Source of the DNA: Spirosoma validum
GTDB lineage: Bacteria > Bacteroidota > Bacteroidia > Cytophagales > Spirosomataceae
NCBI RefSeq assembly: GCF_014699035.1
Contig: NZ_JACXAA010000003.1
Span: 682,001-746,000 of the forward strand
Direction: 5' to 3'
Length of the DNA stretch: 64,000 bases
The position numbers were made by a program, and so were the translations under genes. Positions 34,541-43,601 of this stretch are shown piece by piece. Below the pieces are notes generated by a model. The model saw nothing but the letters and a program-made list of their open reading frames with translations. It ran no database searches and had not been told where the DNA came from. The stretch's first letter is position 1. Each line of letters starts with the position of its first letter.

Positions 34541-36640
34541 ATGAAGTTACTCAAAATTGCCGCTGGCGTCCTGAATCAAACCCCGCTTGCCTGGGATCAC
34601 AACAAGCAAAATATTATCAACGCCATTGAAGAGGCTAAGCGACAGGATGTCAGTCTGCTTTGTCTAACTGAACTTTGTATTTCAGGATACGGCTGCGAAG
34701 ACGCTTTTTTTGCTCAGAATACCATCGATCAGTCAATTGCCTCTCTGCTGGATATTGTTGAATATACGAACGACATTACCGTAGCTGTGGGGCTGCCATT
34801 ACGTCATAATAATCGAACGTTCGATACGGCTTGTCTGATTGCGAACAAGCGAATTCTGGGCGTCGTCGCGAAACAGTTCATGGCGAATAACGGCGTGCAT
34901 TACGAAACACGCTGGTTTCATCCGTGGCCTCCCTATGTTCGCGATGAAATAAAACTCGGTGATTTTACGTATCCGTTTGGCGATATCGTGTTTGATCTGT
35001 CGGGAGTTCGGATTGGCTTTGAAATTTGTGAAGACGCGTGGGTAGCCAGTCGTCCCGGACGAATTCTGTATGAGCGAGGTGTCGATATTCTGTTAAATCC
35101 AACGGCCAGCCATTTCGCCTTTCTAAAATCACAGGTGCGCGAACGGTTCGTGGTCGATGCCTCGCGGGCGTTTGGGGTGAGCTACGTGTATGCCAACATG
35201 CTGGGTAATGAAGCGGGACGTATCATTTATGACGGCGATGCGATGGTCGCTTCCAACGGTGAACTGCTGGTTTCAGGGCCTCGCCTGAGTTATGAAGATT
35301 TTCTAATTGTTCCGGCCGTTGTTGATGTTGAAGCCACTCGCCTGAATCAAACTCAGAACCGCGCCAACGTAGCGCTGGCTTATCCGAACCTGCGTGTAAC
35401 GGACCGGTTCGACTGGCCCGACATTGCGCCGGTTATCCAGAAAGCTGAACTCGAAGCCTGGGAGCGGGGCGGTTATTTGAAAGAAGAAGAATTTGCGCGG
35501 GCTGTCGCGCTGGGGCTGTTCGACTATCTGCGCAAAAGTCGCTCGCAGGGATACGTACTGTCGCTGAGTGGCGGTGCGGATTCGTCGGCCATTGCGGCTT
35601 TGGTGTTTCTGATGGTTCGAATGGCTGTTGAGAATATTGGCATCGATGGCGTAAAGAAAAAGCTGGATTACATCAAGGCAATCCAGGCCTGCAAAACGTC
35701 AGAAGAAATCGTCGGGAAGTTGCTGACGGTTATGTACCAGGGAACGGAAAATTCGTCGGATGATACGTTCAACTCAGCGAAAACGCTGGCGGATGACATC
35801 GGCGCTACGTTCCTGAATATCAGCATAAATGGCCTGGTTGAAACGTATCGGGGATTGATTGAGGAGCAGTTAGGGCGTGAACTTTCCTGGGAAACCGATG
35901 ATCTGGCGCTACAAAACATCCAGGCTCGGGTACGGGCTCCGAGTATCTGGATGCTGGCCAATCTGAACAATGCGTTGCTACTCAGTACATCGAACCGGTC
36001 AGAAGCGGCCGTTGGTTACGCAACAATGGACGGCGACACGGCCGGTAGTATCAGTCCAATTACAGGTATTGATAAGCACTTTCTGCGTAGCTGGCTGCGC
36101 TGGCTCGAAACGATTGGGCTGAATGTTAAAAACGAATGGACACCCGCCGATCGGACTGGCACTGTTACAGAGTCTACTGACTCCGATCAGCTCATTAAGG
36201 TCAACGGGTTAAGTGCCGTCAATAACCTGCAACCAACCGCCGAACTCCGCCCATTGGACAAAAAGCAAACCGACGAAGAAGACCTTATGCCATATGACGT
36301 ACTGAATTCCATCGAAGAAAGTGCCATTCGTAACAAACAGCCGCCGGTGGAGGTGTTGAAACTTGTAGAAGTACGTTACGCTGGCCGGGATGGAGGCCCG
36401 CAATACGACCGCGAACGACTGCTGATTTGGGTCGAGCGGTTCTTCAAGCTCTGGAGCCGCAACCAATGGAAGCGGGAGCGCTACGCGCCTTCGTTCCATC
36501 TCGACGATCACAATCTCGACCCGCGTTCATGGTGCCGATTCCCAATTCTGTCGGGTGGTTTCGAGAAAGAACTCGCCGAAATGCGCGACTGGGCAGCCGA
36601 ACAGCGACCTAGTAGCCGGAAAGGTAAGATTGGTTTTTAG
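34541..36640 (+). CDS. nadE: Glutamine-dependent NAD+ synthetase
   Basis: This 699-aa, two-domain enzyme makes NAD+ from nicotinate adenine dinucleotide, ATP and glutamine. The N-terminal nitrilase-like glutaminase has the triad: glutamate E44 in LTELCISGYG, a lysine in VVAKQFM and a cysteine in GFEICEDAW. The synthetase has the PP-loop SGGADSSA (about residue 345), STSNRSEAAVGYATMDGD and the C-terminal RVPPEA-like region of the family. The frame extends 24 codons upstream to a TTG, but ATG 34541 begins the conserved KIAAGVLNQTPL strand. Standing alone downstream of the Pnkp-like gene, it shows no clear promoter. Confidence 0.95.
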   Translation: MKLLKIAAGVLNQTPLAWDHNKQNIINAIEEAKRQDVSLLCLTELCISGYGCEDAFFAQNTIDQSIASLLDIVEYTNDITVAVGLPLRHNNRTFDTACLIANKRILGVVAKQFMANNGVHYETRWFHPWPPYVRDEIKLGDFTYPFGDIVFDLSGVRIGFEICEDAWVASRPGRILYERGVDILLNPTASHFAFLKSQVRERFVVDASRAFGVSYVYANMLGNEAGRIIYDGDAMVASNGELLVSGPRLSYEDFLIVPAVVDVEATRLNQTQNRANVALAYPNLRVTDRFDWPDIAPVIQKAELEAWERGGYLKEEEFARAVALGLFDYLRKSRSQGYVLSLSGGADSSAIAALVFLMVRMAVENIGIDGVKKKLDYIKAIQACKTSEEIVGKLLTVMYQGTENSSDDTFNSAKTLADDIGATFLNISINGLVETYRGLIEEQLGRELSWETDDLALQNIQARVRAPSIWMLANLNNALLLSTSNRSEAAVGYATMDGDTAGSISPITGIDKHFLRSWLRWLETIGLNVKNEWTPADRTGTVTESTDSDQLIKVNGLSAVNNLQPTAELRPLDKKQTDEEDLMPYDVLNSIEESAIRNKQPPVEVLKLVEVRYAGRDGGPQYDRERLLIWVERFFKLWSRNQWKRERYAPSFHLDDHNLDPRSWCRFPILSGGFEKELAEMRDWAAEQRPSSRKGKIGF

Positions 36641-36669
36641 ACGTATATTTGTCGAAAATAGATGCGATT

Positions 36670-36912
36670 ATGAACGTAATTCATTGGCGGGATTACATTA
36701 TCTCTGACCCGCGTATTATGCTGGGGAAACCGACTATTAAGGGGACCCGAATTACGGTAGAGCTAATTGTGGACCGGATGAGTTATGGTGAAACGATTGA
36801 TGACATATTAGAGGCCTACCCGCACTTGACCCGAGAAGGAATATTAGCCTGTCTGCGTTACGCTGCTTACACGCTCAATCATGAGCTTGATGATTATGAC
36901 GTAGCAGCCTGA
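36670..36912 (+). CDS. DUF433-family antitoxin
   Basis: This small protein of about 80 aa matches DUF433 (SDPRIMLGKPTIKGTRITVELI; DDILEAYPHLTREGI), a winged-helix family that serves as the antitoxin of DUF5615 toxins. The frame could open at a TTG at 36649, but ATG 36670 fits the family. Its stop (TGA 36910-36912) overlaps the next gene's ATG by one base, so translation is coupled. The pair is more AT-rich than its neighbours. Confidence 0.88.
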   Translation: MNVIHWRDYIISDPRIMLGKPTIKGTRITVELIVDRMSYGETIDDILEAYPHLTREGILACLRYAAYTLNHELDDYDVAA

Positions 36913-37265
36913 TGAAGATACTGGCTGATGAAAATGTAGATTTTCCTGTAATTTATCTTCTTCGAGACAATGGCTTTGAGGTTCTATCCATTGCGGAAGA
37001 TGATTTTGGTACCATTGATGAGAATGTACTAGCAAAAGCAGTACGTATGAATGCGGTCTTGCTAACTGCAGACAAAGATTTCGGAGAGTTGCGTTATAAG
37101 TTTGGCTTACCTCATCGAGGTGTGGTTTTCTTTCGGCTGGAAGGCCTTAAGCCTGCAGAAAAAGCGGGTTTAATTCTTGACTTATTTAATGAGCAGGGTG
37201 AAAATTTAATTGATGCATTTACTGTTCTTTCGGGGCATAAAACCCGAATAATTCGGGGAGGATAA
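36912..37265 (+). CDS. DUF5615 PIN-like toxin
   Basis: This 117-aa PIN-like (Mut7-C-type) protein has acidic residues in the expected places: ADENVDFPV near residue 5 and LLTADKDFGELRY near 50. It is presumably a ribonuclease toxin held by the DUF433 protein encoded immediately upstream. The start codon overlaps the antitoxin stop by one base. Family assignment is good; toxicity is inferred from context and family. Confidence 0.87.
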   Translation: MKILADENVDFPVIYLLRDNGFEVLSIAEDDFGTIDENVLAKAVRMNAVLLTADKDFGELRYKFGLPHRGVVFFRLEGLKPAEKAGLILDLFNEQGENLIDAFTVLSGHKTRIIRGG

Positions 37266-37267
37266 CT

Positions 37268-38149
37268 ATGAAACAAGTTCTCCCCGGTCTTCTTTTTGCT
37301 GCTCTTTGGGCGTCGGCCGCTGTGGCAACCAAGTTCGGTGTTCAGTCGGTGCATCCGCTTCTTCTGGCTAATGTTCGATTCTTTATTGCCGGGACTGGTA
37401 TGTTGCTCTTTGTGTATGGCGTGCAGCGCTCGAAAAATGTCTGGCCCACTGCCCCCGAATTTCGTCAGCTTGCTGTTTTCTCACTGCTCAATACAACCAT
37501 TTATCTGGGAGCGTTTGTCTTGGCTCTGAAGCAGGTATCGGCGGGGATCGGCAGTTTGTCGACAGCCACAAATCCGCTTTTTATTACCCTTCTGTCGGCT
37601 TTGTGGTTACGTCGGGTGCCCCGCTGGAACGAAACGGGTGGATTGTTACTGGGCCTGGTAGGGGTAGGTATTGCTACGTATCCATTACTTCAAAATAGTT
37701 ATGCCACCGTTGAAGGGCTGCTGATTTTGCTGGTCGGCACAATTTCTATCTCGGCCGCAACGGTCTACTATGCCAGCGTTGAGTGGCGGTTACCAAATCT
37801 GGTTATCAACGGCTGGCAGGTATTCCTGGGCGCTTTGCAACTGCTACCGTTCACAGTATTGACGGCTATTCTGGATATAGACAGCTTTAGTACGTCTCAC
37901 TACGATACACGCTTCTGGCTATCCGTATTCTGGCTAATTGTACCCGTCTCGGTAATCGCCCTGCAGTTGTGGTTTTATCTCGTTCGGCAAGATGCAATCC
38001 GTGCCTCATTATGGCTTTTTCTCTGCCCAGTTTTTGGTTTTGCCTATTCGTATCTATTGATGGACGAACCCATTACTGGTTACACCATTGCCGGTACAGC
38101 TTTGGTAATTGGCGGACTCTGGTTAGGTAGGAAGGCACAGGCCAAATGA
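37268..38149 (+). CDS. EamA/DMT-superfamily transporter
   Basis: This 293-aa protein has about ten hydrophobic spans in two repeated halves, typical of the drug/metabolite transporter superfamily. The first half has FAALWASAAVATKFGV and the second TVYYASVEWRLPNLVING. The substrate is unknown; members export amino acids, metabolites or drugs. The ATG lies 3 bases after the toxin stop, so it may be read through from that promoter, though its base composition is like the rest of the chromosome. Confidence 0.9.
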   Translation: MKQVLPGLLFAALWASAAVATKFGVQSVHPLLLANVRFFIAGTGMLLFVYGVQRSKNVWPTAPEFRQLAVFSLLNTTIYLGAFVLALKQVSAGIGSLSTATNPLFITLLSALWLRRVPRWNETGGLLLGLVGVGIATYPLLQNSYATVEGLLILLVGTISISAATVYYASVEWRLPNLVINGWQVFLGALQLLPFTVLTAILDIDSFSTSHYDTRFWLSVFWLIVPVSVIALQLWFYLVRQDAIRASLWLFLCPVFGFAYSYLLMDEPITGYTIAGTALVIGGLWLGRKAQAK

Positions 38150-38168
38150 GAAAAAGCGTTTACCCAAC

Positions 38169-38687
38169 CTATACCCGGCCTGCTATTGACGAATTAAGGG
38201 GCTTGGGTTTGCTATCAGCCAACTGTTTTGCCTGTTGAGGCCAGGTTGCCGGATCATAAATTCGGTAATGCGAACCAGCAGCCGAAAGTATCTCCCGAAT
38301 ACGCTCGACGGGCGTTTCAGCCAGCTTCGAAAATTGCCGAATACCCGCCTGCATTAACAATTCAGCCACTTTGGGTCCAATGCCTTTAATTTCCACGAAC
38401 CGGTCTACGTGGTCAACACCAGGTGTGTCAGTTGGCTCTTCAATAATTGTCAGCTCAATATCCGTACCGTCTGCTTTATTGACAATATCGATGACTTCCG
38501 TTTTTGCACCGTCCATCGAGTCGACCGTATCTGACACTTCTGTAATATAACCGACCGGGCTAATGATTACGTCAAGGATTGTATTCTCATCCACTACGTC
38601 ACCAATCTGGTCAGATTTGCCGTTTGCGGATAGCTCCATGTCTGCATCGTGCGATACGTTGTCGATAGTTTGTCGTTTCTTAGCCAT
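38169..38687 (-). CDS. Helix-hairpin-helix domain protein with acidic N-terminus
   Basis: This 172-aa protein has two parts. Residues 1-95 are acidic and of low complexity, with no fold I can name. Residues 98-155 form a helix-hairpin-helix region (VEIKGIGPKVAELLMQAGI; FSKLAETPVERI) like the DUF4332/L21-extension type that binds DNA or RNA. It converges on the EamA gene. The start is ATG at 38685-38687. A nucleic-acid-binding or adaptor role is plausible but not shown. Confidence 0.7.
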   Translation of the reverse strand: MAKKRQTIDNVSHDADMELSANGKSDQIGDVVDENTILDVIISPVGYITEVSDTVDSMDGAKTEVIDIVNKADGTDIELTIIEEPTDTPGVDHVDRFVEIKGIGPKVAELLMQAGIRQFSKLAETPVERIREILSAAGSHYRIYDPATWPQQAKQLADSKPKPLNSSIAGRV

Positions 38688-38774
38688 AACCGGTTGAGTT
38701 AAAAATGACCATATAAGTAGCCATTTTCTTTAACTCAAGCGAATAGACTATTGTTAAGCGATTTCCAGAGCAAA

Positions 38775-39692
38775 CTATTGCTTGAGGACAATCATCTCGA
38801 CGCGCCGGTTAAGTTGGCGACTGGATTCGGAATTGTTGCTGGCAATGGGGCGTGTAGGCCCGTAACCGCGCGTAGTGATGCGATTAGCTTCAATGCCATT
38901 CTGTACCAGGTAGGCTTTTACAACGTCAACACGCTGCTTTGAGAGCCTCAGGTTCTCATCAAAATTGCCCTGGTTATCCGTGTGTCCTGATAACTCGATC
39001 TCGGCGGTGGGTTTGCCCTGCATAAACGCCAGCAGTTGTTCCAGGGCGGGCATTGCATCGGGCAACAGTTCGGACTTACTCTGTACAAATTGAATGGCTT
39101 TTAGCTGCGTTGTTTTACCAACAGGAGCTACGACAAGCGGGGGCGTATACATAACCTTCGCATCGAGAGTCTTGGGAGGGGCTACGCGTGCATTACTGGC
39201 GTCTGTGCCGCTGAGGGCAGAAGGTGGTGCTATGACTGTTGTGGTGGGCAAGTTTACCTCCGTTGACGTAGCAACAGTTGTTGAGGGCTGTGCAGGCTGG
39301 CTGACCGGTGTTGTACCGGTACGATACAAAAGCTTCGGTCTCATAGTAAGCGTATTTACCCGATCAGAAGTAAAACTTAACGACTCATCATGCAAATCAT
39401 AGCCATTAGCCTGTATAACAAGTATATAGGTTTGTTTAGCTGTCAAGTTTAGCCTGAACTTGCCGCTGGCGTCTGTAAACTGCTGTGCTTTGATCATCCC
39501 GTCCTGGCTTTTAGCCATTATCGTAGCACCTACAACGGGACTTTTAGTGACTGCATCCTGTACGCTCCCTTGAACAAAAGCCTTTCCATCAGTCGGTGCG
39601 GGCTGTAGCTGAACCTGTCCCCAACTGATCGCTGGAGTTAAATTACTTAGGGCCAGACACCCAGCAATGACTACATATTCTTTCCACTTCAT
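38775..39692 (-). CDS. OmpA-family protein with carboxypeptidase-regulatory-like domain
   Basis: This 305-aa exported protein has a signal peptide (YVVIAGCLALSNLTPAISWG), a CarboxypepD_reg-like domain (about 40-110, QGSVQDAVTKSPVVGAT), a Thr/Pro/Ser-rich linker (about 118-185) and a C-terminal OmpA domain (about 200-305, ELSGHTDNQGNFDENLRLS; NRRVEMIV). The OmpA domain binds peptidoglycan; the protein probably ties the outer membrane to the wall. It ends 87 bases before the neighbouring HhH gene on the same strand. Confidence 0.88.
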   Translation of the reverse strand: MKWKEYVVIAGCLALSNLTPAISWGQVQLQPAPTDGKAFVQGSVQDAVTKSPVVGATIMAKSQDGMIKAQQFTDASGKFRLNLTAKQTYILVIQANGYDLHDESLSFTSDRVNTLTMRPKLLYRTGTTPVSQPAQPSTTVATSTEVNLPTTTVIAPPSALSGTDASNARVAPPKTLDAKVMYTPPLVVAPVGKTTQLKAIQFVQSKSELLPDAMPALEQLLAFMQGKPTAEIELSGHTDNQGNFDENLRLSKQRVDVVKAYLVQNGIEANRITTRGYGPTRPIASNNSESSRQLNRRVEMIVLKQ

Positions 39693-39897
39693 ACTATACT
39701 GGCAACGTAAAAAAGTAACTCAAAAGTACGTCGAAATCCGCAAAAGTAAAGGTAACCAGTGTAATAGAAATAGGGTAACTAAAGGGTATTTTTTTGTAGC
39801 TAAAATTTGATTATAAATTACTGATAATTAGATAGTTAAATAGTAAAAATAGTTCTTGAAAAATGAACGCAGAAATTCGTTTTTTCGTTAATAAATT

Positions 39898-40980
39898 ATG
39901 ACACAGATAACCAACGTACCGATGCATTCCCCGAACGCTCAGACACCCGTTACCCCAACTTCAGCGGGTAATGTGCCGCTCGACGACAACTGGCGGAAAT
40001 CTATTCCGGCGCAGGTGTTTCTGAACCATTTTTTTGCTATGGACTATCATATCCAGCATCAGAATGACCTCTTTGACCTGGCTAAGTTTCCGATCTTTCA
40101 GCAGTTCTACGGACGCGTAACAGACGAAAGCCGTAAGGCGCTGGAGAAATTGTTACTCAATAGCTGGAGTGCCGAATATGCACTTCGAATTACGCCCGTT
40201 GTCAACGATGAGCAGTACTTGCAGAGTTCGTTGCACTGGACGTTTCCTCAGGCGTACTATAGCGCCTTGTTTAGCGCACGGGCCTTTCTGGCTGTTCAGG
40301 GCGTTAATGTCAGTAATGAAGAGCTGATCCGTAAGCGGATTGGTAATATGGTTGTACGTGGTTATTATCCGGCATCCATCGGTTATTATGCGCTTGGTCC
40401 AATCAATAGTTACCGGATTCAGCGACTACCTATGGCTCGTCGGTTCAGCGTTGCAACCAAAACGGATCTATTGCTCCCATCGCGGGAAGGTATGGCACAG
40501 GCCGAGTTAGCTCAATTTCTAAAAACCACGCGTGACCAACGGGTAAGAGCCTTACGCAACGCGATTCAGAATAATCCAAAGACGGCGCTACGTAGTCCGA
40601 AAACAGGTGAGATTCTACAGAAATTCAGTATTGAGCAGTATAAGCAACTCGCCAAACAGATCGGTTATACTACGTATTTTGACATGCTGAGTCGGCTGCG
40701 TATTTCATCGACGAATCGTGAAATTGAGCGTTTTGTTGACTCGGAGATCGACGTGAAGCTGTTTCACCAGAGTTTAGTTAATATTGTTGCGCATGTCAAT
40801 TCCGTGCACGAAGCGTACATCGCTAAAGCGCTTGGTGTGCAGGCGTATCGTCAGTTAGTAGCTAAATTGCCTTCGTATCTGCAGGAAAGTTTTGTCCGGG
40901 AGCGTATGAATACAATCATTGCGCCGATGTTGCAGACACCGGAAGCCGATCAGGAACCTTATCTACGAATGGCCGCTTAA
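39898..40980 (+). CDS. Conserved hypothetical protein, possibly HEPN-like
   Basis: This 360-aa soluble protein has no signal peptide or membrane segment. I do not recognise it. One segment, FPQAYYSALFSARAFLAVQGV (near residue 115), resembles the helix of HEPN proteins. The middle (about 200-240) is basic and the C-terminal half is predicted helical. It has a good ATG at 39898 behind an AT-rich 205-base gap and ends 37 bases before a terminator, so it is a monocistronic gene. No function can be assigned; neighbours give no clue. Confidence 0.55.
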   Translation: MTQITNVPMHSPNAQTPVTPTSAGNVPLDDNWRKSIPAQVFLNHFFAMDYHIQHQNDLFDLAKFPIFQQFYGRVTDESRKALEKLLLNSWSAEYALRITPVVNDEQYLQSSLHWTFPQAYYSALFSARAFLAVQGVNVSNEELIRKRIGNMVVRGYYPASIGYYALGPINSYRIQRLPMARRFSVATKTDLLLPSREGMAQAELAQFLKTTRDQRVRALRNAIQNNPKTALRSPKTGEILQKFSIEQYKQLAKQIGYTTYFDMLSRLRISSTNREIERFVDSEIDVKLFHQSLVNIVAHVNSVHEAYIAKALGVQAYRQLVAKLPSYLQESFVRERMNTIIAPMLQTPEADQEPYLRMAA

Positions 40981-41016
40981 GCATACATTAATAGATTATT
41001 ACGTGATTATACATCG

Positions 41017-41054
41017 AATCCCGGCTTGCAGCATTGTAGGTCGGGATTTTTTTT
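41017..41054 (+). terminator. Intrinsic terminator after the hypothetical gene
   Basis: AATCCCGGC (41017-41025) pairs with GTCGGGATT (41040-41048) with one G-T pair and is followed by a T8 run. It lies 37 bases after the 39898-40980 gene. Confidence 0.8.
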
Positions 41055-41224
41055 ATGCATATCGATAAAATTACAAAAAGATAACAGGCCATGTCCTTTT
41101 AGTGAGTAGGTCATAGGCTTTTCGATGTAATAGGCGATATACCAACCGTTTACAAGATTTTTCGGCGGCTGTTTAGGGATTCGTGTAAACTTGTAGAGAC
41201 TCTTTTATTCTACTAATCACTACC

Positions 41225-42223
41225 ATGAAAAAACGATCCGTAAAAATTGTTGTAGGCCTACTCGCTACGTTAATTCTACTTGTTGCTATCGGCCTGGCTT
41301 ATGTCAAACTGGCCTTACCAGACGTTGGCCCTCCGCCTGACATGAAAATTCAGGCAACTGCGGCTCAGATTGAACACGGAAAGTATCTGGCTAATCATGT
41401 TGCTGTCTGTGTTGACTGTCATTCTACGCGAGACATGACAAAAATGTTTGGTCCAATGATCGTCGGTACGGAGGGGAAAGGAGGGGAGAAATTCTCGCCA
41501 GAGCAGGGATTTCCAGGCACGTTCTATTCGCGCAACATAACGGGTGCGGGCGTCGGTGACTGGACAGATGGAGAAATTTATCGGGCCATTACAACTGGGG
41601 TGAGCCGCGATGGAAGTGCGTTGTTTCCGGTAATGCCTTATCGGAATTATGGCCAGATGCATCCCGACGATATAAAGGATATTATCGCCTATCTCCGGAG
41701 TTTAAAGCCTATCCCGAATAGCATTCCACCAACGGCTCCTGACTTTCCGATGAACTTCATTGTCAACACAATTCCGGCTAAACAAGAACCTGGACAAAAA
41801 CCTGATACGACTGACCGGATTGCTTATGGTAAATACGTATCAACCTTTGCGTCCTGCGGTGAATGTCATACGCCCGTTGACGGGCAAGGGCAACCGCTAC
41901 CCGGAATGGAGATGGCCGGTGGACGTGAGTTTCCGATGCCAACTGGAATGGTTCGATCCATGAACATTACACCAGCCAAAACAGGGATTGGGACATGGAC
42001 AAAAGCCGCTTTCATTGCCCGTTTCAAGACGTATGCCGGTCAGCTGGAAAAGCAGCCAACTGTGCAGGAAGGAGAATTTAACTCAATAATGCCCTGGCTA
42101 ATGTATGCAGGGATGAGCGAACAGGATTTAGGCGCTATTTATGATTATCTCCGCACGGTCAAGCCCGTTGAGAATAAAGTTGATCGATTTACTTCAAAAG
42201 CCAAACTGGTAGCAATTCGCTAA
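41225..42223 (+). CDS. Exported diheme cytochrome c
   Basis: This 332-aa protein has an N-terminal anchor (IVVGLLATLILLVAIGLAYV) and two class-I-like cytochrome c domains. Heme motifs are CVDCH near residue 65 and CGECH near residue 215. Each is followed by a region rich in Met and Pro (VMPYRNYGQM; MPWLMYAGM) that may supply the axial ligand. Its layout is like the small heme subunits of periplasmic dehydrogenases. No dehydrogenase is adjacent; the fusion at 29118 is 9 kb away. The start is ATG 41225. Confidence 0.9.
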   Translation: MKKRSVKIVVGLLATLILLVAIGLAYVKLALPDVGPPPDMKIQATAAQIEHGKYLANHVAVCVDCHSTRDMTKMFGPMIVGTEGKGGEKFSPEQGFPGTFYSRNITGAGVGDWTDGEIYRAITTGVSRDGSALFPVMPYRNYGQMHPDDIKDIIAYLRSLKPIPNSIPPTAPDFPMNFIVNTIPAKQEPGQKPDTTDRIAYGKYVSTFASCGECHTPVDGQGQPLPGMEMAGGREFPMPTGMVRSMNITPAKTGIGTWTKAAFIARFKTYAGQLEKQPTVQEGEFNSIMPWLMYAGMSEQDLGAIYDYLRTVKPVENKVDRFTSKAKLVAIR

Positions 42224-42405
42224 AAGACTCGATGCCGGAAAACATTTTTTCCGTATGGTCGTTAACTATTTACGAGGCAAGTACGGTTACGTTGGTTTGT
42301 AAGGAATCTATTATAAACTTATAAAGTATGACTATATAATGTGTATATGAAGCTCGCAAGCAATTGCACCTTATAATCTTCAGTACTGTATCTGCCGTAA
42401 TGTAA

Positions 42406-42441
42406 AGCCCGCTTTCTCTAAACGAGAAGCGGGCTATTTTT
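42406..42441. terminator. Hairpin between convergent cytochrome c and hemH genes
   Basis: AGCCCGCTTTCTC pairs with GAGAAGCGGGCT (one bulged T), with T-rich sequence to the right. It sits 2 bases before the hemH stop and 182 bases beyond the cytochrome c gene, so it probably serves hemH and stops readthrough from both sides. Confidence 0.75.
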
Positions 42442-42443
42442 AT

Positions 42444-43505
42444 CTACGCAGTTTTCACTAAATCGACCAGGGCTTCAATCCAGATGGGGCTGTCATTGAG
42501 ACTCTCCACTAATTGCCAGTGCTGTCCACCTGCCTGCTCGAATAACTCCTTATATTCGACGCCAACCTCGATGGTCGTTTCCAGACAATCGGCAACGAAA
42601 GCAGGTGAAAAGGCCAGGACGCTTTTGATGCCTTTGCCCGGTAATTCCTTGATCACTTCGTCGGTATAGGGTTTGATCCAGGGATCGCTGCCCAGCCGAG
42701 ATTGGAACGATGTGATGTATTTCCCTTCGGGGATGTTCAGTGCTTTTACCAGCAATCGCGTTGTTTCAAAGCATTGAGCCCGATAACAGTGCTGATTCAT
42801 CGCATGAAACGTACCACAGCAGTCGCCAAACTGACAAATGGTTTTCGTTACGTCCCCTTTTCGGATCTGACTTTCGGGAAGCCCGTGATAGCTGAACAGA
42901 AAATAGTCGTAATCATACGAAGCTATGTATTTTCGAGCATTTTGCGCGAAGCCTTCGATAAATTTCGGGTGTTCCAGAAATCGGTTCACAAAACGAATGG
43001 CTGGAATAACATCCCAAGGCTTCACGATCTCCATCACTTTCTGGTAAACCGACCCGGTCGACGCAGATGCATATTGCGGGAAAAGCGGAACGATCACAAT
43101 GTCGGTTAGACCCGTCTCCCGAAATTCACGCAGACCCGCTTCAATGGTTGGGCTCTGGTAACGCATGGCCAATTTTACTACGTAGGCATCACCCAGCGCT
43201 TTCTGCAGTTCACGCTCAACAACCTGACCGTAATACTTTAACGGTGAGCCAGTATCGGTCCAGAGTTCCTTGTAAATTTTAGCTGATTTCGGCGCCCGAA
43301 AGGGGGCAATGATACCATTGACCAACAAGGAGCGAGGAATAAGCGGTATATCGATGACCCGGCCATCCATCAAAAACTCGCGTAGGTATTTACGGACATC
43401 CGGCACAGACGGGCTATCGGGAGTGCCGAGATTAACGAGTAAAACGCCCGTTTTGCCAACGGATTTCTTCGGGGTAACGGGTGTTTTTAAAACAGGTGCT
43501 TCCAT
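42444..43505 (-). CDS. hemH: Ferrochelatase
   Basis: This 353-aa enzyme inserts Fe2+ into protoporphyrin IX, the last step of protoheme synthesis. The N-terminus (GVLLVNLGTPDSPSVPDVRKYL in two parts), the conserved SYHGLPESQ histidine (near 207), CGTFHAMNQHCYRAQC and the FQSRLGSDPWIKPYTD segment match the family. It has no membrane span. The start is ATG 43503-43505. The next minus-strand gene ends 96 bases upstream. A nearby diheme cytochrome c and FAD protein are consistent with heme use, not proof of linkage. Confidence 0.97.
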   Translation of the reverse strand: MEAPVLKTPVTPKKSVGKTGVLLVNLGTPDSPSVPDVRKYLREFLMDGRVIDIPLIPRSLLVNGIIAPFRAPKSAKIYKELWTDTGSPLKYYGQVVERELQKALGDAYVVKLAMRYQSPTIEAGLREFRETGLTDIVIVPLFPQYASASTGSVYQKVMEIVKPWDVIPAIRFVNRFLEHPKFIEGFAQNARKYIASYDYDYFLFSYHGLPESQIRKGDVTKTICQFGDCCGTFHAMNQHCYRAQCFETTRLLVKALNIPEGKYITSFQSRLGSDPWIKPYTDEVIKELPGKGIKSVLAFSPAFVADCLETTIEVGVEYKELFEQAGGQHWQLVESLNDSPIWIEALVDLVKTA

Positions 43506-43601
43506 GAAAAGGAAAACAGAGATTTGAACGAGTTAGTTTGGCGTTGCAAGTTAGTAAGGAATGCCGCAGCCTACTTGTAACGATGCGCTTAAACTCGAAA
43601 C

